A DNA stretch of 64,000 nt. It comes from Globomyces pollinis-pini (taxonomy: Eukaryota > Chytridiomycota > Chytridiomycetes > Rhizophydiales > Globomycetaceae). Shown one piece after another: positions 33,762 to 46,774 of this stretch. The notes under the pieces were generated by a model. It made no database searches. It was given only the letters and a program-made list of their open reading frames with translations, and was not told the origin of the DNA. The stretch spans positions 62,001 through 126,000 of the forward strand of contig MU621092.1 in the NCBI GenBank assembly GCA_025399215.1, written 5' to 3'. Both the position numbers and the translations under genes were made by a program. Within the stretch, counting starts at the first letter, position 1. Each line of letters starts with the position of its first letter.

Positions 33762-35800
33762 ATGGACAACTCTGGAGAGGGCTTATCTCTATGGGAAAAC
33801 TTCATCGAATCAATAGCGCAAGTCCTATCTAGAGCGTTATCAACTAAAGACACCGAAAAGGTTATCATTTCATTCAATGTTCTACAGGATCGATTACGAC
33901 AACTTAGTGTGTAAATTTAATTATACTTACTTGAACAGCGATAACCTTAACCGGCTTGAATTACGGTCCAAATTCCCTAGAAAGTGTAAACATAGTGGAA
34001 CTTGCACTGGGAATTGCATAAAGGCTGTATTTCGTTCATTTGCAATTACATATGCCTTGAAATACGCAATGGGACTGATCCCCAGTTTATTGACAGGAAA
34101 GATATTTAAACAGTGATTCAAATTACGATTAAACGTCTAGGAAGGATTTGATTTATAAACTTGGAGGTAGAGATACTACATCTTTTGCTCTGTTTATGTC
34201 CATGTTTATTTCAACTTATAAGGGGGTGTTGTGCTTATTACGTTATTTGAGGAAGAAGAATGATGCATTTAATCCTTTTATAGCAGGTACAATTGCGGGA
34301 ACCAGTATTCTCTTGGATCAGAACAGGAGTAGACGAGTAATGATCGCATTGTATTTAAGCACGCGAACGTTTCATTTCATCTTCAGATGGCTATGGAGAC
34401 ACCATGTGTAAGATAATTTCGATCTAATTTTAAGCTACAAATACTTTGAGCCTTTTACCAATCCCAGTTCGATTGAAAAGCCAGCCCCAAAACTCGAGAA
34501 ACTTAAAACAGACACTTCATCGTTACTAGAACCACAGAAACCAAGAGTGTTTGACTTAAAGTCTCCTACTATTAACACAGAAAATGCTATGGCCAATAGA
34601 TTCTTTTCGTTCACCAGACATTCAAGGCAATCCTCTCTGAAAAGTGTGAACTCTGCTGATGCTATTAATATTAATGAAATTGAAAGAGTGGAGACGGTTA
34701 ATTCTGGAGGCTTTTCAGAACTCGAAGATGTGGATGATAAACATCACACCCATCATCCTTGGCGTATCTGGATGAGACACACTTTTGGAACAATTACCAT
34801 GGTACTTCTTTGTGTTTTATTTATTGCCATTAGATGCTAGCCTCTAGCCAGATTCTAAACGCATATGCATGTGAGCCACAGTTCTTAAATGTATGATCAA
34901 GTCTATTGATATTAGAAATCATACTTATCATTTCTAATTACGCATGGTGGAGTACGACACTTAGAACCAAAAAAATCCAGAAGCTATCTGAATTTGATTG
35001 GGTATGTAGTTGCTGCTTCTAGTGCTTCTGGCAAGTCTAAATTTACGGGACCAGTTTCAACTACTATAGATTTTGCCAGTACAATACCAGTAGAATTACC
35101 AGTGGATAAAGTTTTAGAGTTCCAAGATAAATATAAGAATACCCCTCATGAATTTGTTATGTGTGCAATTCAACATCCATATCACACTTTTTGCACTATT
35201 GGAGTATTTTATGCATTTTGGGGCGAATGGTGGAGAGCGCTAAAATTGTATGGGCCTTTGAATCTAGTAAATGAAAATTATATCTAACCAGGTCTAGATC
35301 ATGACCGTCGTCTTCAAAGGCAAGAAATTACTAAAGGACCCTTTGAAATCAGTTAAGCAATACACAAAATCTACATTAAGATCGGTACTGTTTTTAACTT
35401 GTTATGTAACTGCTGCTTGGTGTACTCCTTGCTTATTCCGTAATATGAGGGGTAAAGATGAAAATTGGATGTACTATGTCAATGGGTTGATTTCAGGAGC
35501 AATGGTACTCATTGAGCAACCGGGAAGAAGGCTAGAACTGGGCATGTATTGCTTACCAAGAGCAATAGAATGCTTGTGGAATTCACTTTCCGTGAAGGGC
35601 TACGTTCCCCTTATACCGTATGCATTTTACTCTTTTTACCCTTTTTATTAGCGCGGGGGAAGCAATCTACTTTTCTCTCTCCACAGGTGTACTAATGACA
35701 TTATATCAGAACGATCCAGGCTCTATTCATGAAGGGTAATGACGAGCATATTTATTTTAGGTACCGTAAATTCATGTATCGTTTCTTCGGTGTTAATTAA
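33762..35800 (+). CDS. TMEM135: TMEM135-like membrane protein, copy B
   Basis: This paralogue of copy A has the same orientation and exon-intron plan. Shared blocks include SLWENFIESIAQV, CKHSGTCTGNCIKAVFRSF, GGRDTTSFALFMSMFISTYKG, GGFSELEDVDDKHHTHHPWRI, FLTCYVTAAW, IEQPGRRLELGMYCLPRAIE and DPGSIHEGYRKFMYRFFGVN. The linker after the first half is longer and Ser-rich (KPAPKLEKLKTD onward), and the C-half insert around DKVLEFQDKY differs, so the copies are not recent identical duplicates. Introns (about 25-34 nt) lie at matching codons. All exons are open, so both copies are probably functional. Confidence 0.85.
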
Positions 35801-35917
35801 AGCTCACACTTATATAAATCATTTATGCTCAAGAGAAATTCAAAGCTAGGTCAGTTCTTGACACTGGTTATTTGAGATATTTTTTATAATTTTTTTTTTT
35901 TTGTTCAATTAACTTTC

Positions 35918-37973
35918 ATGAATATTTTTGACGATGATGATGAAGTAATTGCCGATACAACGAACTTCAATATAAATAAGGAATATGCCAAACGGTATGA
36001 GCACAACAAAAAGCGAGAACAAACTCAACAACGTAAGAATCGGAGACTATTTATCATAACATTATAGTTCAAGAAAAATACAAAAACGAATTAAATGACT
36101 CTGGATCCATAGATTCTGAATCTGACTCAGAAGTAGAAGATGAAAATGGTGAGTTAATAACACCACAAATTGACGCTCAAATAATGAAGACCATTGCGTT
36201 GATTAGAGCAAAAGATAATGAAGTGTATGATCAAAGTAAAACGTTCTTTTCAGGTATCAATCCAGCTTACTATTTATATTATAGAATCAGATCTGAATCA
36301 TGCACAACAACTTTGGGAACAAAAGAAGTCTACTCAGTCAAAAGAAAAGCCAATTTATTTAAAAGATTATCACCGAGATAATTTATTGGGGAACAATAAA
36401 AATAAAGACGATACTCTGACATTTACTGAACAACAATCAGTCGTGAAAGATGAACTCAAGGTAATTAATTGTATTACATTCATTTTAAGAATGCAATTCA
36501 AGAATTTGATGCAACTAATGAAGATTCAGAAGACCTTTTCACAATAAGGAAAAAAGATGAAAACGAAGAGGAAATTGAAAATAAGGCATATCAAGAGTTT
36601 TTATTATCTCAAATGTATAAGGTATTGAAGCAGTGTAGTTGTCCTATCTCAATTGCGCCTTTCATAATGATTTTGTAGTAACCTTATTAGGATGAACCGG
36701 ATAAATCAAAATGGGTAGATATTAAACGAAATGGCCAAATGGATGAAGACCAACAATTTTTGATGGAGTAAGAAACATATACCATCTAATTTTTGTTAGT
36801 TTCATTTTAAACAAAGGATGGGTTGATAAAGATGCTACTAAGCTGCCAACATTTGAAGAGATTACCAAACACGATTTGACTGACGAAGAGGACGAAGAAA
36901 GAATGGAGCAATTCGAAAATGCTTATAACTTCAGATATGAAGAAGAAGGTTCTTCTAAAGTAATTACACATGCAAGAAATGTTCCAGGTGTGGTGAGAAG
37001 AGAAAACTCTGCTCGTGTTATCAAACGCCAGACTTTGAAGGAAAGAAAAGAAGAAGAGAAGAAGCAGAGACAAGAAGAGCTCAAGAGACTGAAGAATTTA
37101 AAAATGGAAGAGCTGGAGAAAAAATTGAAGCAAATTCAAGATATGGCAGGTGGTGAATTGATTGGTTTCGATTCCTCCGTTCTGGAAGCCGATTTCGATC
37201 CAGATAATTATGATCAAAAAATGAATGAAGTGTTTGCAGACGAGTACTACAAGGATCAGGTATGTTAATACTTTTAATCATTCCGACATATCCATCCGTG
37301 ATCAATTGAACCATTAATATTTTAGGAACTGAAAAAATCAGGAAAACCTAAAAAACCCGTATTTGAAGATGATATCGATATCAGTGATTTAATTGACGAA
37401 GTCCCAAAAGCATCAAAAAAGAGAAAGAAAACAGCGACAGCATATGTCGAAGAGCTGCTGAAAGATGTCGATAATGATGCTAATGATGAAGGAGCTCCAA
37501 TCATCGGTAATGGTTTTGCCTATTAATGAATGTGGTTAGATGAAATGAGCGAGCAAAAACGAGATCTACAAAAATACCTGGAAGAGTATTATCAAATGGA
37601 TTATGAAGATATTGTGGGAGATTTACCAGTTCGATTTAAGTATACTAAAGTGAAACCCAAAGATTACTCCCTAAAGCCAGAAGAAATTTTGCTTGCTGAT
37701 GACGCAGATTTGAATGAAGTGATATCATTGAAAAAAATTGCTCCATATAGGACTGGATCGGTACTTGAGCATGATGAGGATCGTTGGAAGAAAACTAAAA
37801 AGAAAAAATTGTGGGAATTTAGAGCTAAATTAAAGGGTAGCAATCAGTCAACATCGACAGATGTGGTGGAAGAGCAGTCATCCTCTGACAAAAAATATCA
37901 GCGAGATGCAAAGATTGACAAATCAAGACTTGCGTCTTATTCAACCACTACCAAAAAGAAAAATAAAAAATAG
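35918..37973 (+). CDS. KRI1: KRI1 ribosome biogenesis factor
   Basis: Kri1 works with Krr1 in 40S pre-ribosome maturation in the nucleolus. The spliced protein starts MNIFDDDDEVIADTTNFNIN and is charged throughout. It shows the family's core FAYRFEEEGG-like sequence as NFRYEEEGSSKVITHARNVP, a Lys/Glu coiled coil (LKERKEEEKKQRQEELKRLK), then the conserved DFDPDNYDQKMNEVF, a C-terminal YYQMDYEDIVGDLPVRFKY, KPEEILLADDADLNEV and a Lys-rich tail. About eight introns of 24-40 nt break the 5' half into small exons; the 3' half is nearly continuous. The stop is at 37971-37973, 18 bp from the convergent ORC3 stop. Confidence 0.9.
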
Positions 37974-37991
37974 TGTTTTATACAATTATTA

Positions 37992-40397
37992 TTATGTACC
38001 CCAAGTCAGTCGAATAACATGATCTGTTTTTCTACCGGTATTTCTGATAAAGCCCATGAATTGTAGCTCACCAATACCTTTAAGAAACCTTGATCTAAAA
38101 GTGTTAAGAAGCTATCCATAGTTACTGCAACTCTGGTTCATTCATATTCTTTGATGTATTCGGTGACAATACACATTTAAAAGCTTCATACCAATCGGAA
38201 AGGTTTATCAATCTCCCACATTCCAAATAGAGTCTGTACAGGATACAAATATCTTCAAATTTCGAGCACAAACTGTTGGATTCACAGCATTCGCAACCCA
38301 AATAGGTATTTGAATGATTAAGAGCCGTTTGAATTATTCCTCTAGGTTCTGGATGAAAAGTCTAGTATGAATAAAATCAGAAAACTTACTTTTGGAATGA
38401 GTCTTTGCGAATCAGTAAAATAGATTATTTCATGTAAGGGTAGTGTTGTATAAGGTACTAATGCAGACCTACTGTTAGATCATGATATATAGTACTTGAA
38501 AAAATTGGTGATCACATCTGTGGCTTTCAACAGTAACTTGAACCACGGAGATTGTTGCTGTGCATTTTCATACAGCCGCAAACCTATGCGAGATGATACA
38601 TGAGACTTTCTTTGATGTGAAATATCGAGCTTGGCCCTCTTCAATTGTCGTTCTAAATCAACCTGTACTTCAGAGTTAGTTGGACTTGTTATTTCAATCG
38701 CGTCCTCTAAAACTCTTGATTTTTCAAACATTGTTATTTCATCAAGTACTGATTCAAAGGTATTTAAATCGTCTTGAATGAAAGGCCCATGTAGAGTTTT
38801 AATCGAATCAATACACTTTTGAATAAATGCTTCAACTTCATTCACACTCAAATTCCTATGAATAAATAACAATCAATCCAACTTGAAAAGTATCGTGCAT
38901 GTTCTAAAATGTTCGCCCAAAGCGATGTTTTCTTTTAACCCAATTGCATATAATGCACGAATGGGTTTATGAAACTTTGGTAATGTGAACAGGCGTTGAA
39001 AACAATCCATTAGTTGAAAAGCTACACAATATCTTCTGTTGTACGAATATAGTGTGGCTATTTGTCTGTTGATCCAATCAAATAAGAAATTATTCTTGGT
39101 TAACAAATCCTTTATGGTTGATTTGCCCTCATCGCTCATTTCACTCTTGGTTTGGGTTTCAATATATCTATGCATAAAGATTAAAACGAGGCAATGTTAC
39201 TGTTGAAATGATGGTAAGGAGCGTATCAAAGTGAAATGGTTTTCATGAAGTTGGGCCTTTGAGATTGTTGGGAATGTAAATACTGATAATGAATTGCCAA
39301 AATAATGGGACATATACGAAAACTAGGATATTAACGTCTATCTTCTAATAATACTTGCAACCCTTTAACAAAAGATGTTATAGATAGATCCCGAAGGTTG
39401 TATCGATCTAACAAACTTGTGTAAGGTCCAAAACCCAATTTTAGAAACCGATCTCCATCAATTAAGACCTAAAAATTCAATACAAATAGAATACTTTCTC
39501 AACTATTTTGTTTAAGCAACTTTCGGACTGATGTAGGAAAAAACATTTCGTATTTAAGTATGAAATCAATTTTTTGGCCAAAGATTGATGTAAAGACTCT
39601 ATTGTCGTGGACAATCCAAATAAAAATTTAAGTGGAAGACGCTCTGCCCTTTCACTAAAGTATCAATTTTAATGCCAAATACCCAAAAATTTGAATTAAT
39701 TTCTGTAGTGATTGAAAATTAAATGATTCAAAGTCTGGTATCATACACAGCAAAATAGGACGTGGTCCGGCTAATTTATTGTCGTACCAGTCCTGTAGAA
39801 TATCAATATCATATTGTGGTCTTTTAGAATTCATTGCCATATCCTAATCATTATTTCCAAAACCATTGTACTTCTTCAGGTATCAATTGTTGAATCACCT
39901 TTTTTAAGCAATCCTTTGCGTTAACACTGTCAGGTGCTTGCAGTTGAGCGAATCTAACATGACTTTGGAAATTAGCCTTCAATTGAGTATAAAAAGAGTC
40001 TTGATCAGAAGAATTATAACCTAAACTCCGTAAATTTAAATCCCAAATGCTACCTCCTATAACGACTGCTGTTTGTATCTGGCTAACTTCAGCTATCCTT
40101 TCATTTTTGTTTTGTGAATTTTCAATGAAGTCTAGAATGCTTACTATTACATCCCCATGATGATCTTCAATTACTTGCTACAAAATCAACTTATTTGTAG
40201 CATTACTTTACCTCAATGATTTTTTCTTGATTACTCCAGGTTCGGTTGAATTCTTCCATTCGAAATTCTGCCAACTTGATATGCTCCACTGTGTCCCATA
40301 GCTTTGGAAATTGCTGCTTATTTGAAGCGACTTTTTTACACTGGGAAGATGGTAGTTTAATCCTGTAGGTTTCCGTTAGGTTGCCAAATTCTCCCAT
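37992..40397 (-). CDS. ORC3: Origin recognition complex subunit 3
   Basis: The N-terminal exon (MGEFGNLTETYRIKLPSSQC) leads to VIEDHHGDVIVSILDFI, a stretch VVIGGSIWDLN, then KRPQYDIDILQDWYDNK and GPRPILLCMIPDFESFNFQ, the ORC3 AAA-like core around the loading domain. C-terminal exons give PLHEIIYFTDSQ and the winged-helix end FLKGIGELQFMGFIRNTGRK then TDHVIRLTWGT, closely like animal ORC3 ends. ORC marks replication origins. Around ten introns are present and several boundaries in the middle were not resolved, so exon limits are approximate. Length is about 680 residues. The stop is at 37992-37994. Confidence 0.85.
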
Positions 40398-40664
40398 AGG
40401 TTGTGATTAAGGAAAAACATCTTACGGACAAAACTTGAATCAAATCCAAATTGGAATAGGAACAAGACAGATTACAGTAAGACTAATAAGTTACATTCTT
40501 TAAGAAGGGCATATCAAGATTGGAAACCTATTCACGACTAAGTTAATGGATAGGCATTTGTGATGTTTTTTATTATTCATCAGATCCAAGTCTAATCATC
40601 TATCCTTAACCGATTATATCACTGGTTTACTGACGTGACTGACCATTATATTTTTCACCATTTT

Positions 40665-41213
40665 ATGTCACCAACATCAACTCCAGCTTTATCATTCAAA
40701 GAAAACGAAGAGGTTGCGTGCTATCACGGAGATCTAATCTATCGAGCAAAGGTATAGCAATGACACGAAGAGTTTGACTATAGGTACTTGCTGGTGAGTA
40801 TTGGAAGAACCACGAAAGTGAAAAAGACGGTGCTTATTACTTCGTCCATTACCCTGGATGGAAATCTACGTAAGATATTAATAATACTGATTGTAGCCAT
40901 GATGAATGGGTTCCAGAAAGCCGATTGAAACACATCACTGAGAAAGTCAAGTTAACCACCAAGAAAGTGAAGGCGAAAAAAGTAGTTGCAAAGAAGGTTG
41001 TAACAGTTGCAACTCCAAAACGTCGAACTCCAGCTCGACTTGTCCGACCAGCAGCGAAAGTTAGTAAGAAAGTAAAGGCAAGCAAAGCTAAAGCACCAAG
41101 CAAGACGATGAAAAAAGCAGTCACTAAGGTGGTAAGAAATACATATGTCACTAATGGAGCAACAGATTGCTAAGCCATCAGGGACATCAAGCCGACCACG
41201 ACGAGGGAATTAA
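40665..41213 (+). CDS. MRG15/Eaf3-type chromodomain protein lacking an MRG domain
   Basis: The first two exons encode a clear Eaf3/MRG15 chromo-barrel domain: ENEEVACYHGDLIYRAK, GAYYFVHYPGWKST and HDEWVPESRLKHIT. It is followed only by a Lys/Ala-rich basic tail (VKAKKVVAKKVVT, SKKVKASKAKAPS) and a short final exon PSGTSSRPRRGN, stop at 41211-41213. Three introns (32, 27 and 43 nt) fit. Normal Eaf3/MRG15 continues into a C-terminal MRG domain of about 170 residues that binds Sin3/Rpd3 and NuA4. None is present before the SRP54 gene 262 bp away. The domain should still bind methylated H3K36, so this may be an adaptor or antagonist form. Confidence 0.8.
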
Positions 41214-41288
41214 CGATGAACTAATAAAGAAATACTTACAAAATAGATTACAGTTAACCATCATAATGAAATAATTGGAAATATTACA

Positions 41289-41395
41289 TACGTGTCATTT
41301 TCGATATACTATTCTGTGTTTATTATAAGACACAAACAATTACGTGAATACAACACTAACAACTACGTGAATACAAACAAGCAATTACGTGAATA
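41289..41395. promoter_or_regulatory. Four TACGTG cores, three within 22-23 bp repeats, upstream of SRP54
   Basis: The motif tacgtgaata occurs at 41341-41350, 41364-41373 and 41386-41395, embedded in imperfect repeats (acaattacgtgaatacaac and similar). A fourth TACGTG is at 41289-41294. They end 80 bp before the SRP54 ATG. TACGTG is the core bound by Hac1/XBP1-type and other bZIP factors; a link to secretory-pathway control is inference. Confidence 0.6.
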
Positions 41396-41475
41396 TGATT
41401 CAAGTTATTTCTTGATTCAATAAGACTCTGAATATCCACTCTGTTCTTGTGGCTTTTTCTTTGTTTCTTTCTTTG

Positions 41476-43277
<1,802 letters not shown>

Positions 43278-43325
43278 ATTGAACATTGCTTTTGCTATTG
43301 ATGGATTATATTAAAAATAATGATA

Positions 43326-44222
43326 CTATTGAACTTTTAAACGATTTTTCTTCTCCAAATCGGCTTTTAGTTGAATGATTTGATCCTGAAGGATTGTGAT
43401 TTTTATGTTTAATGTTTGTCGATATTCTAAATCAACTGCACGAGTCCAATATGTCTTTGGATTGTCTACCAATTTTGCGATAGTATTTTGGATAGACATG
43501 TAAAACAAACCTGCAGGGTCGAAGTTTTGGATTCCTGTAACTGATGGTATTCCTTTATTGGAATCTATCCTAAACATTCCATCTTTCCAATGCTCTTTTA
43601 TTGGTGTAGTTGATTGAGACTCTGGAGCAGATGCACCTAGTCAATTAGTTTTCAATGTCAAACCTTCAAGACGACTAAGTGCAACACTGACTCTATAATT
43701 TCTAGCAACTAAAACCCCTGATTGAAGGGTAGCCATCAACCCTGAGTACACTAAACCCACAGGTAATATAGCTAGTGGACCTCCTTTTTATGTTAGTTTA
43801 GTGAATATTACTCCAAGAGTAGCCTAATCCACCACCAACAACAGCACCTGAAATTGTAGATGCCAAAAATTCATCCCAGTCTCGCCTCTGGATATTTTTG
43901 AAGTTGAGTCTTTCATTTCTCCAATATCTGAGTATTGTTAAATCAAAACCAATAAAAACCTATATTGGAGAACGAGTTCTCTGCCAATAAAGAATGGTGC
44001 GGATAGGGAAAATGAATTGGACAACTAAGATGATTAGATTTTGATGACTACACTATAAAATGGTACAGCAATTGATTTTTGGAACAATTTTGCATAAATG
44101 GATCCCACTGAACCTCCAGCTAAGGTACATAAAGTAATATTTTCAGCAACATTCCACAATCTAGATGAAAAATCAATCGAAGTCGAAGGGATTTGATTGA
44201 GCAAGGGAGTATTGGAAGCCAT
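43326..44222 (-). CDS. Tim17-like hydrophobic membrane protein
   Basis: Splicing four introns (27, 32, 28 and 27 nt) gives about 250 residues with several short hydrophobic segments rich in small residues: TLCTLAGGSVGSIYAKLF, FLASTISGAVVGGGLGYSW, and LAILPVGLVYSGLMATLQSG, plus FFIGRELVLQYRYWRNE. Glycine-patterned helices of this kind are typical of the Tim17/22/23 and TIMMDC1 families of the inner mitochondrial membrane. The C-terminal 85 residues are soluble, ending in a coiled coil (DQIIQLKADLEKK). I cannot assign an orthologue. Its start codon is only 35 bp from the start of the divergent Ett1-like gene. Confidence 0.6.
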
Positions 44223-44257
44223 AAGTAAAACACTGGGATGCTAGTTTTTTTTTATCA

Positions 44258-45504
44258 ATGAAGACAAATGGCAAGAGCAAGAAGATTCCAGATACGGAAG
44301 TATCAAGAAAGAAGCAGAAGCTGAAAGATCCGAAATTGCATTCCGCTTCTTGCAATGATTCAAGCTGTGTTGGATGTGATGTTGGACAAGTAGATATCGA
44401 ATTGGTGTCCAAAGATGGACTTCCACTCACCCCTTTAGATTATTATGTTGCTGCAAAAGAAGAGTTGACGAAATTGTCAACTGATGAGTTGAATGACTCT
44501 GGAATTGATCCTACCAGTATTGTTACAAAATTATTCGAGATGGCTATTACTCAATATGAATCCAATTCAATTGTAGATTTGTCTTATTGCAATTGTTTAT
44601 ATGACTTTGGTTTGTTCCTACATGTAGGTGATTACTTTATACAAGCTGAATCTCAATTGGAAAAATATTTGAAATCTTCAGTGGTTAATTCCAAAGATGT
44701 AGATGCTTGGTTGCTTTTAGCTTTAGTTTACATTCAACTAGCAAAACTTTCTTATAACCTCGACTCTAGGTAAACAAGTGTTTTAGTTCTGATTGTTAGT
44801 GATATAGATGAGGATTTGGTCTTGGCAGATGTTACTGAACAAAACTATTTAAAGCGATCGATATGCTCCTTTAAAAAGGTACAGTTCATTATTTAACTGG
44901 ATTAGGCGCATGAATTAAACCCTAGTGGGAAAAGTAAAGTAAATCTGGTAGCAGCTAATGCATTACTTGAGCATGCTCTTCTCCAAAAATCTCATCATAT
45001 AGGTATTATTAGTATGTATGATTAATATCACAGTTCCAAACACTATTAAATTTACTCTTCAAAATGCATTCAAGTTTGGAGAAGCTGCTGAACCTTCAAC
45101 AAGAACTTATAGAATCCAAGGAACTTGTCTGTTTCATTTAGCTTCCATGGAATCTCATTTGAAAGATTCTAATCTTCAAAATGCGGTCAAAGATGCTAAG
45201 AATGCAATAGAATTACTAAAGCAAGTCACCTCAGAGAGTGATTCGAAAGCGTCTGATTATCAATTGGTAAAATTAAATCCATTAATGTACAGTTAGGACA
45301 AGCTTGGCTTTTATTAAGCTCGTTGGAAACAGAGGATGACGATGCTGCAATTGTTGCCTTTGACCTTGGAGCCGAGTCACTCCAAAACGCCCTTCGGATT
45401 GACCCAGGTAATCTCTAAAGTATTCATTCAAATTAGAAAATCATAATATACGACAGCAATTAATCGATATGGAACTAATTGAAGATAATGAGGAATCCAG
45501 TTAA
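44258..45504 (+). CDS. Ett1/Nro1-like TPR-fold protein
   Basis: The basic N-terminus (KTNGKSKKIPDTEVSRKKQK) resembles a nuclear signal. The rest is helical, with PLTPLDYYVAAKEELTK, ITQYESNSIVDLSYCNCLYDF, a region of paired helices, AFKFGEAAEPSTRTYRIQGT and the end ALRIDPENHNIRQQL. The size (about 335 residues), basic start and degenerate TPR helices fit fungal Ett1/Nro1, which acts in translation termination and with the Ofd1 oxygen sensor. The identification rests on overall layout, so it is moderate. Five introns (26-31 nt) are in frame. It shares a 35-bp intergenic gap with the divergent Tim17-like gene. Confidence 0.5.
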
Positions 45505-45561
45505 ATTCTTTTACAATTCATTTTAATAAAATCATCTCTTTATTTTGGCAACTCTCTGAGG

Positions 45562-46481
45562 TTACTTTAAATATAAAATATCATAATGGCCTGGGCGGTA
45601 AAGTAATGCAATTTTGGCTTCAACATCTAGTACTGGTTGATCTTCCATGGATGATATTTCATGAAAATTGATTTTAGAAGGTGTTGTATCTACAAACTAA
45701 ACTATTTCTATCTTACCTAAGTTAGCAATCTAGAAATTGAACAAGATGTAGTGGTACCTTCACCGTGATCCCAAAAGCATTAGCCATTGCGACAATGTGT
45801 ATTTGATCTGATTCTACATTCACTAACTATTAGTGCAAATAGGACGTACTTGGTTCTACACAAGCTGATATAAACGCATCTAGAGTAGGGAAATCCGACA
45901 AAACAAAAGATTCATACAATAAACGATCCTAGCGTCAGCATTACTTTGCATATACTCTTTTCAATATTGCGGCAGTTACAATACGCAAATAGCATACAAT
46001 AGTATCACTAAGATATTCTGTAGTAAAAACGTTCAAGATATTTCCTGACTTGTTATGAATTGCATCATTGAATGGTTCATAGAAATCCTCCAATATCGAC
46101 ATATCATACCCTTGCTGAGTCAAAATATCCTTTGTCTTTTCGCATTTGTCAATTATATACGAATGCCAAGCTGATCCTACGTTTTCGTTTATGATTTCGC
46201 ATAGTCTAAAACCAAATGCTCTGTAAAAACAATTTCCACTATAGACATTAATGAGATTACCATCCGAACTCTTTTTTAATGGATCTCGTTTGACTGCACA
46301 ATTCCTTTAAAGTTTCAATTTTCTCTAGATAGATAGGGACACCCTGTTGATACTCAACTTCTAAGGAAGCAAACCCCTCCAAGTTCCCTACCATAGGCGT
46401 ATTCCCGATTGTTTGGTTCTTAATTTCTCGCTCATAATCCAGAATCTCTTGGTCAGAAGGTCTGTCAGTGTTTGAATTCAT
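45562..46481 (-). CDS. OTUB1: Otubain-type (OTUB1) deubiquitinase with altered DGNC motif
   Basis: Spliced exons give an OTUB1-like peptidase C65: YEREIKNQTIGNTPMVGN, the catalytic Cys in GNCFYRAFGFRLCEI, ILEDFYEPFND, FVLSDFPTLDAFISACVEPS, QIHIVAMANAFGI, and the catalytic His in YRPGHYDILYLK-stop. The start at 46481 (MNSNTDRPSD) avoids an unlikely hydrophobic extension. About five introns of 22-40 nt are present. The 22-nt intron at 46240-46261 splits a codon so that the normally invariant Asp of DGNC becomes Cys (CGNC). Cys, His and the Asp after HY are retained, so activity is not excluded. OTUB1 cleaves K48 ubiquitin chains or inhibits E2 enzymes. Confidence 0.85.
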
Positions 46482-46774
46482 TTGGAATGAAATTGTTGAA
46501 ATGAAATAATATTTTAAACTGATCTCTGAGAAAACAAGCATTCTAATGATACAATGTACATGAATCAAATACAGCTCTTCAGTACCAATTCATCTTTCTT
46601 TCAAGTTCTTGGTTTAATAAACTATCCAATAATTTATGTCCTTCTATAACTCAGTTGTTACTTCAAAATGCTACTTTTTTAATCCATAATGAGGTGGATC
46701 AATGTCCCCTCTAGTAATTTATATTTCAATTCATGAAATTATCTTTTTTAAAACTTTTCTCAAAGTTGACTCAG

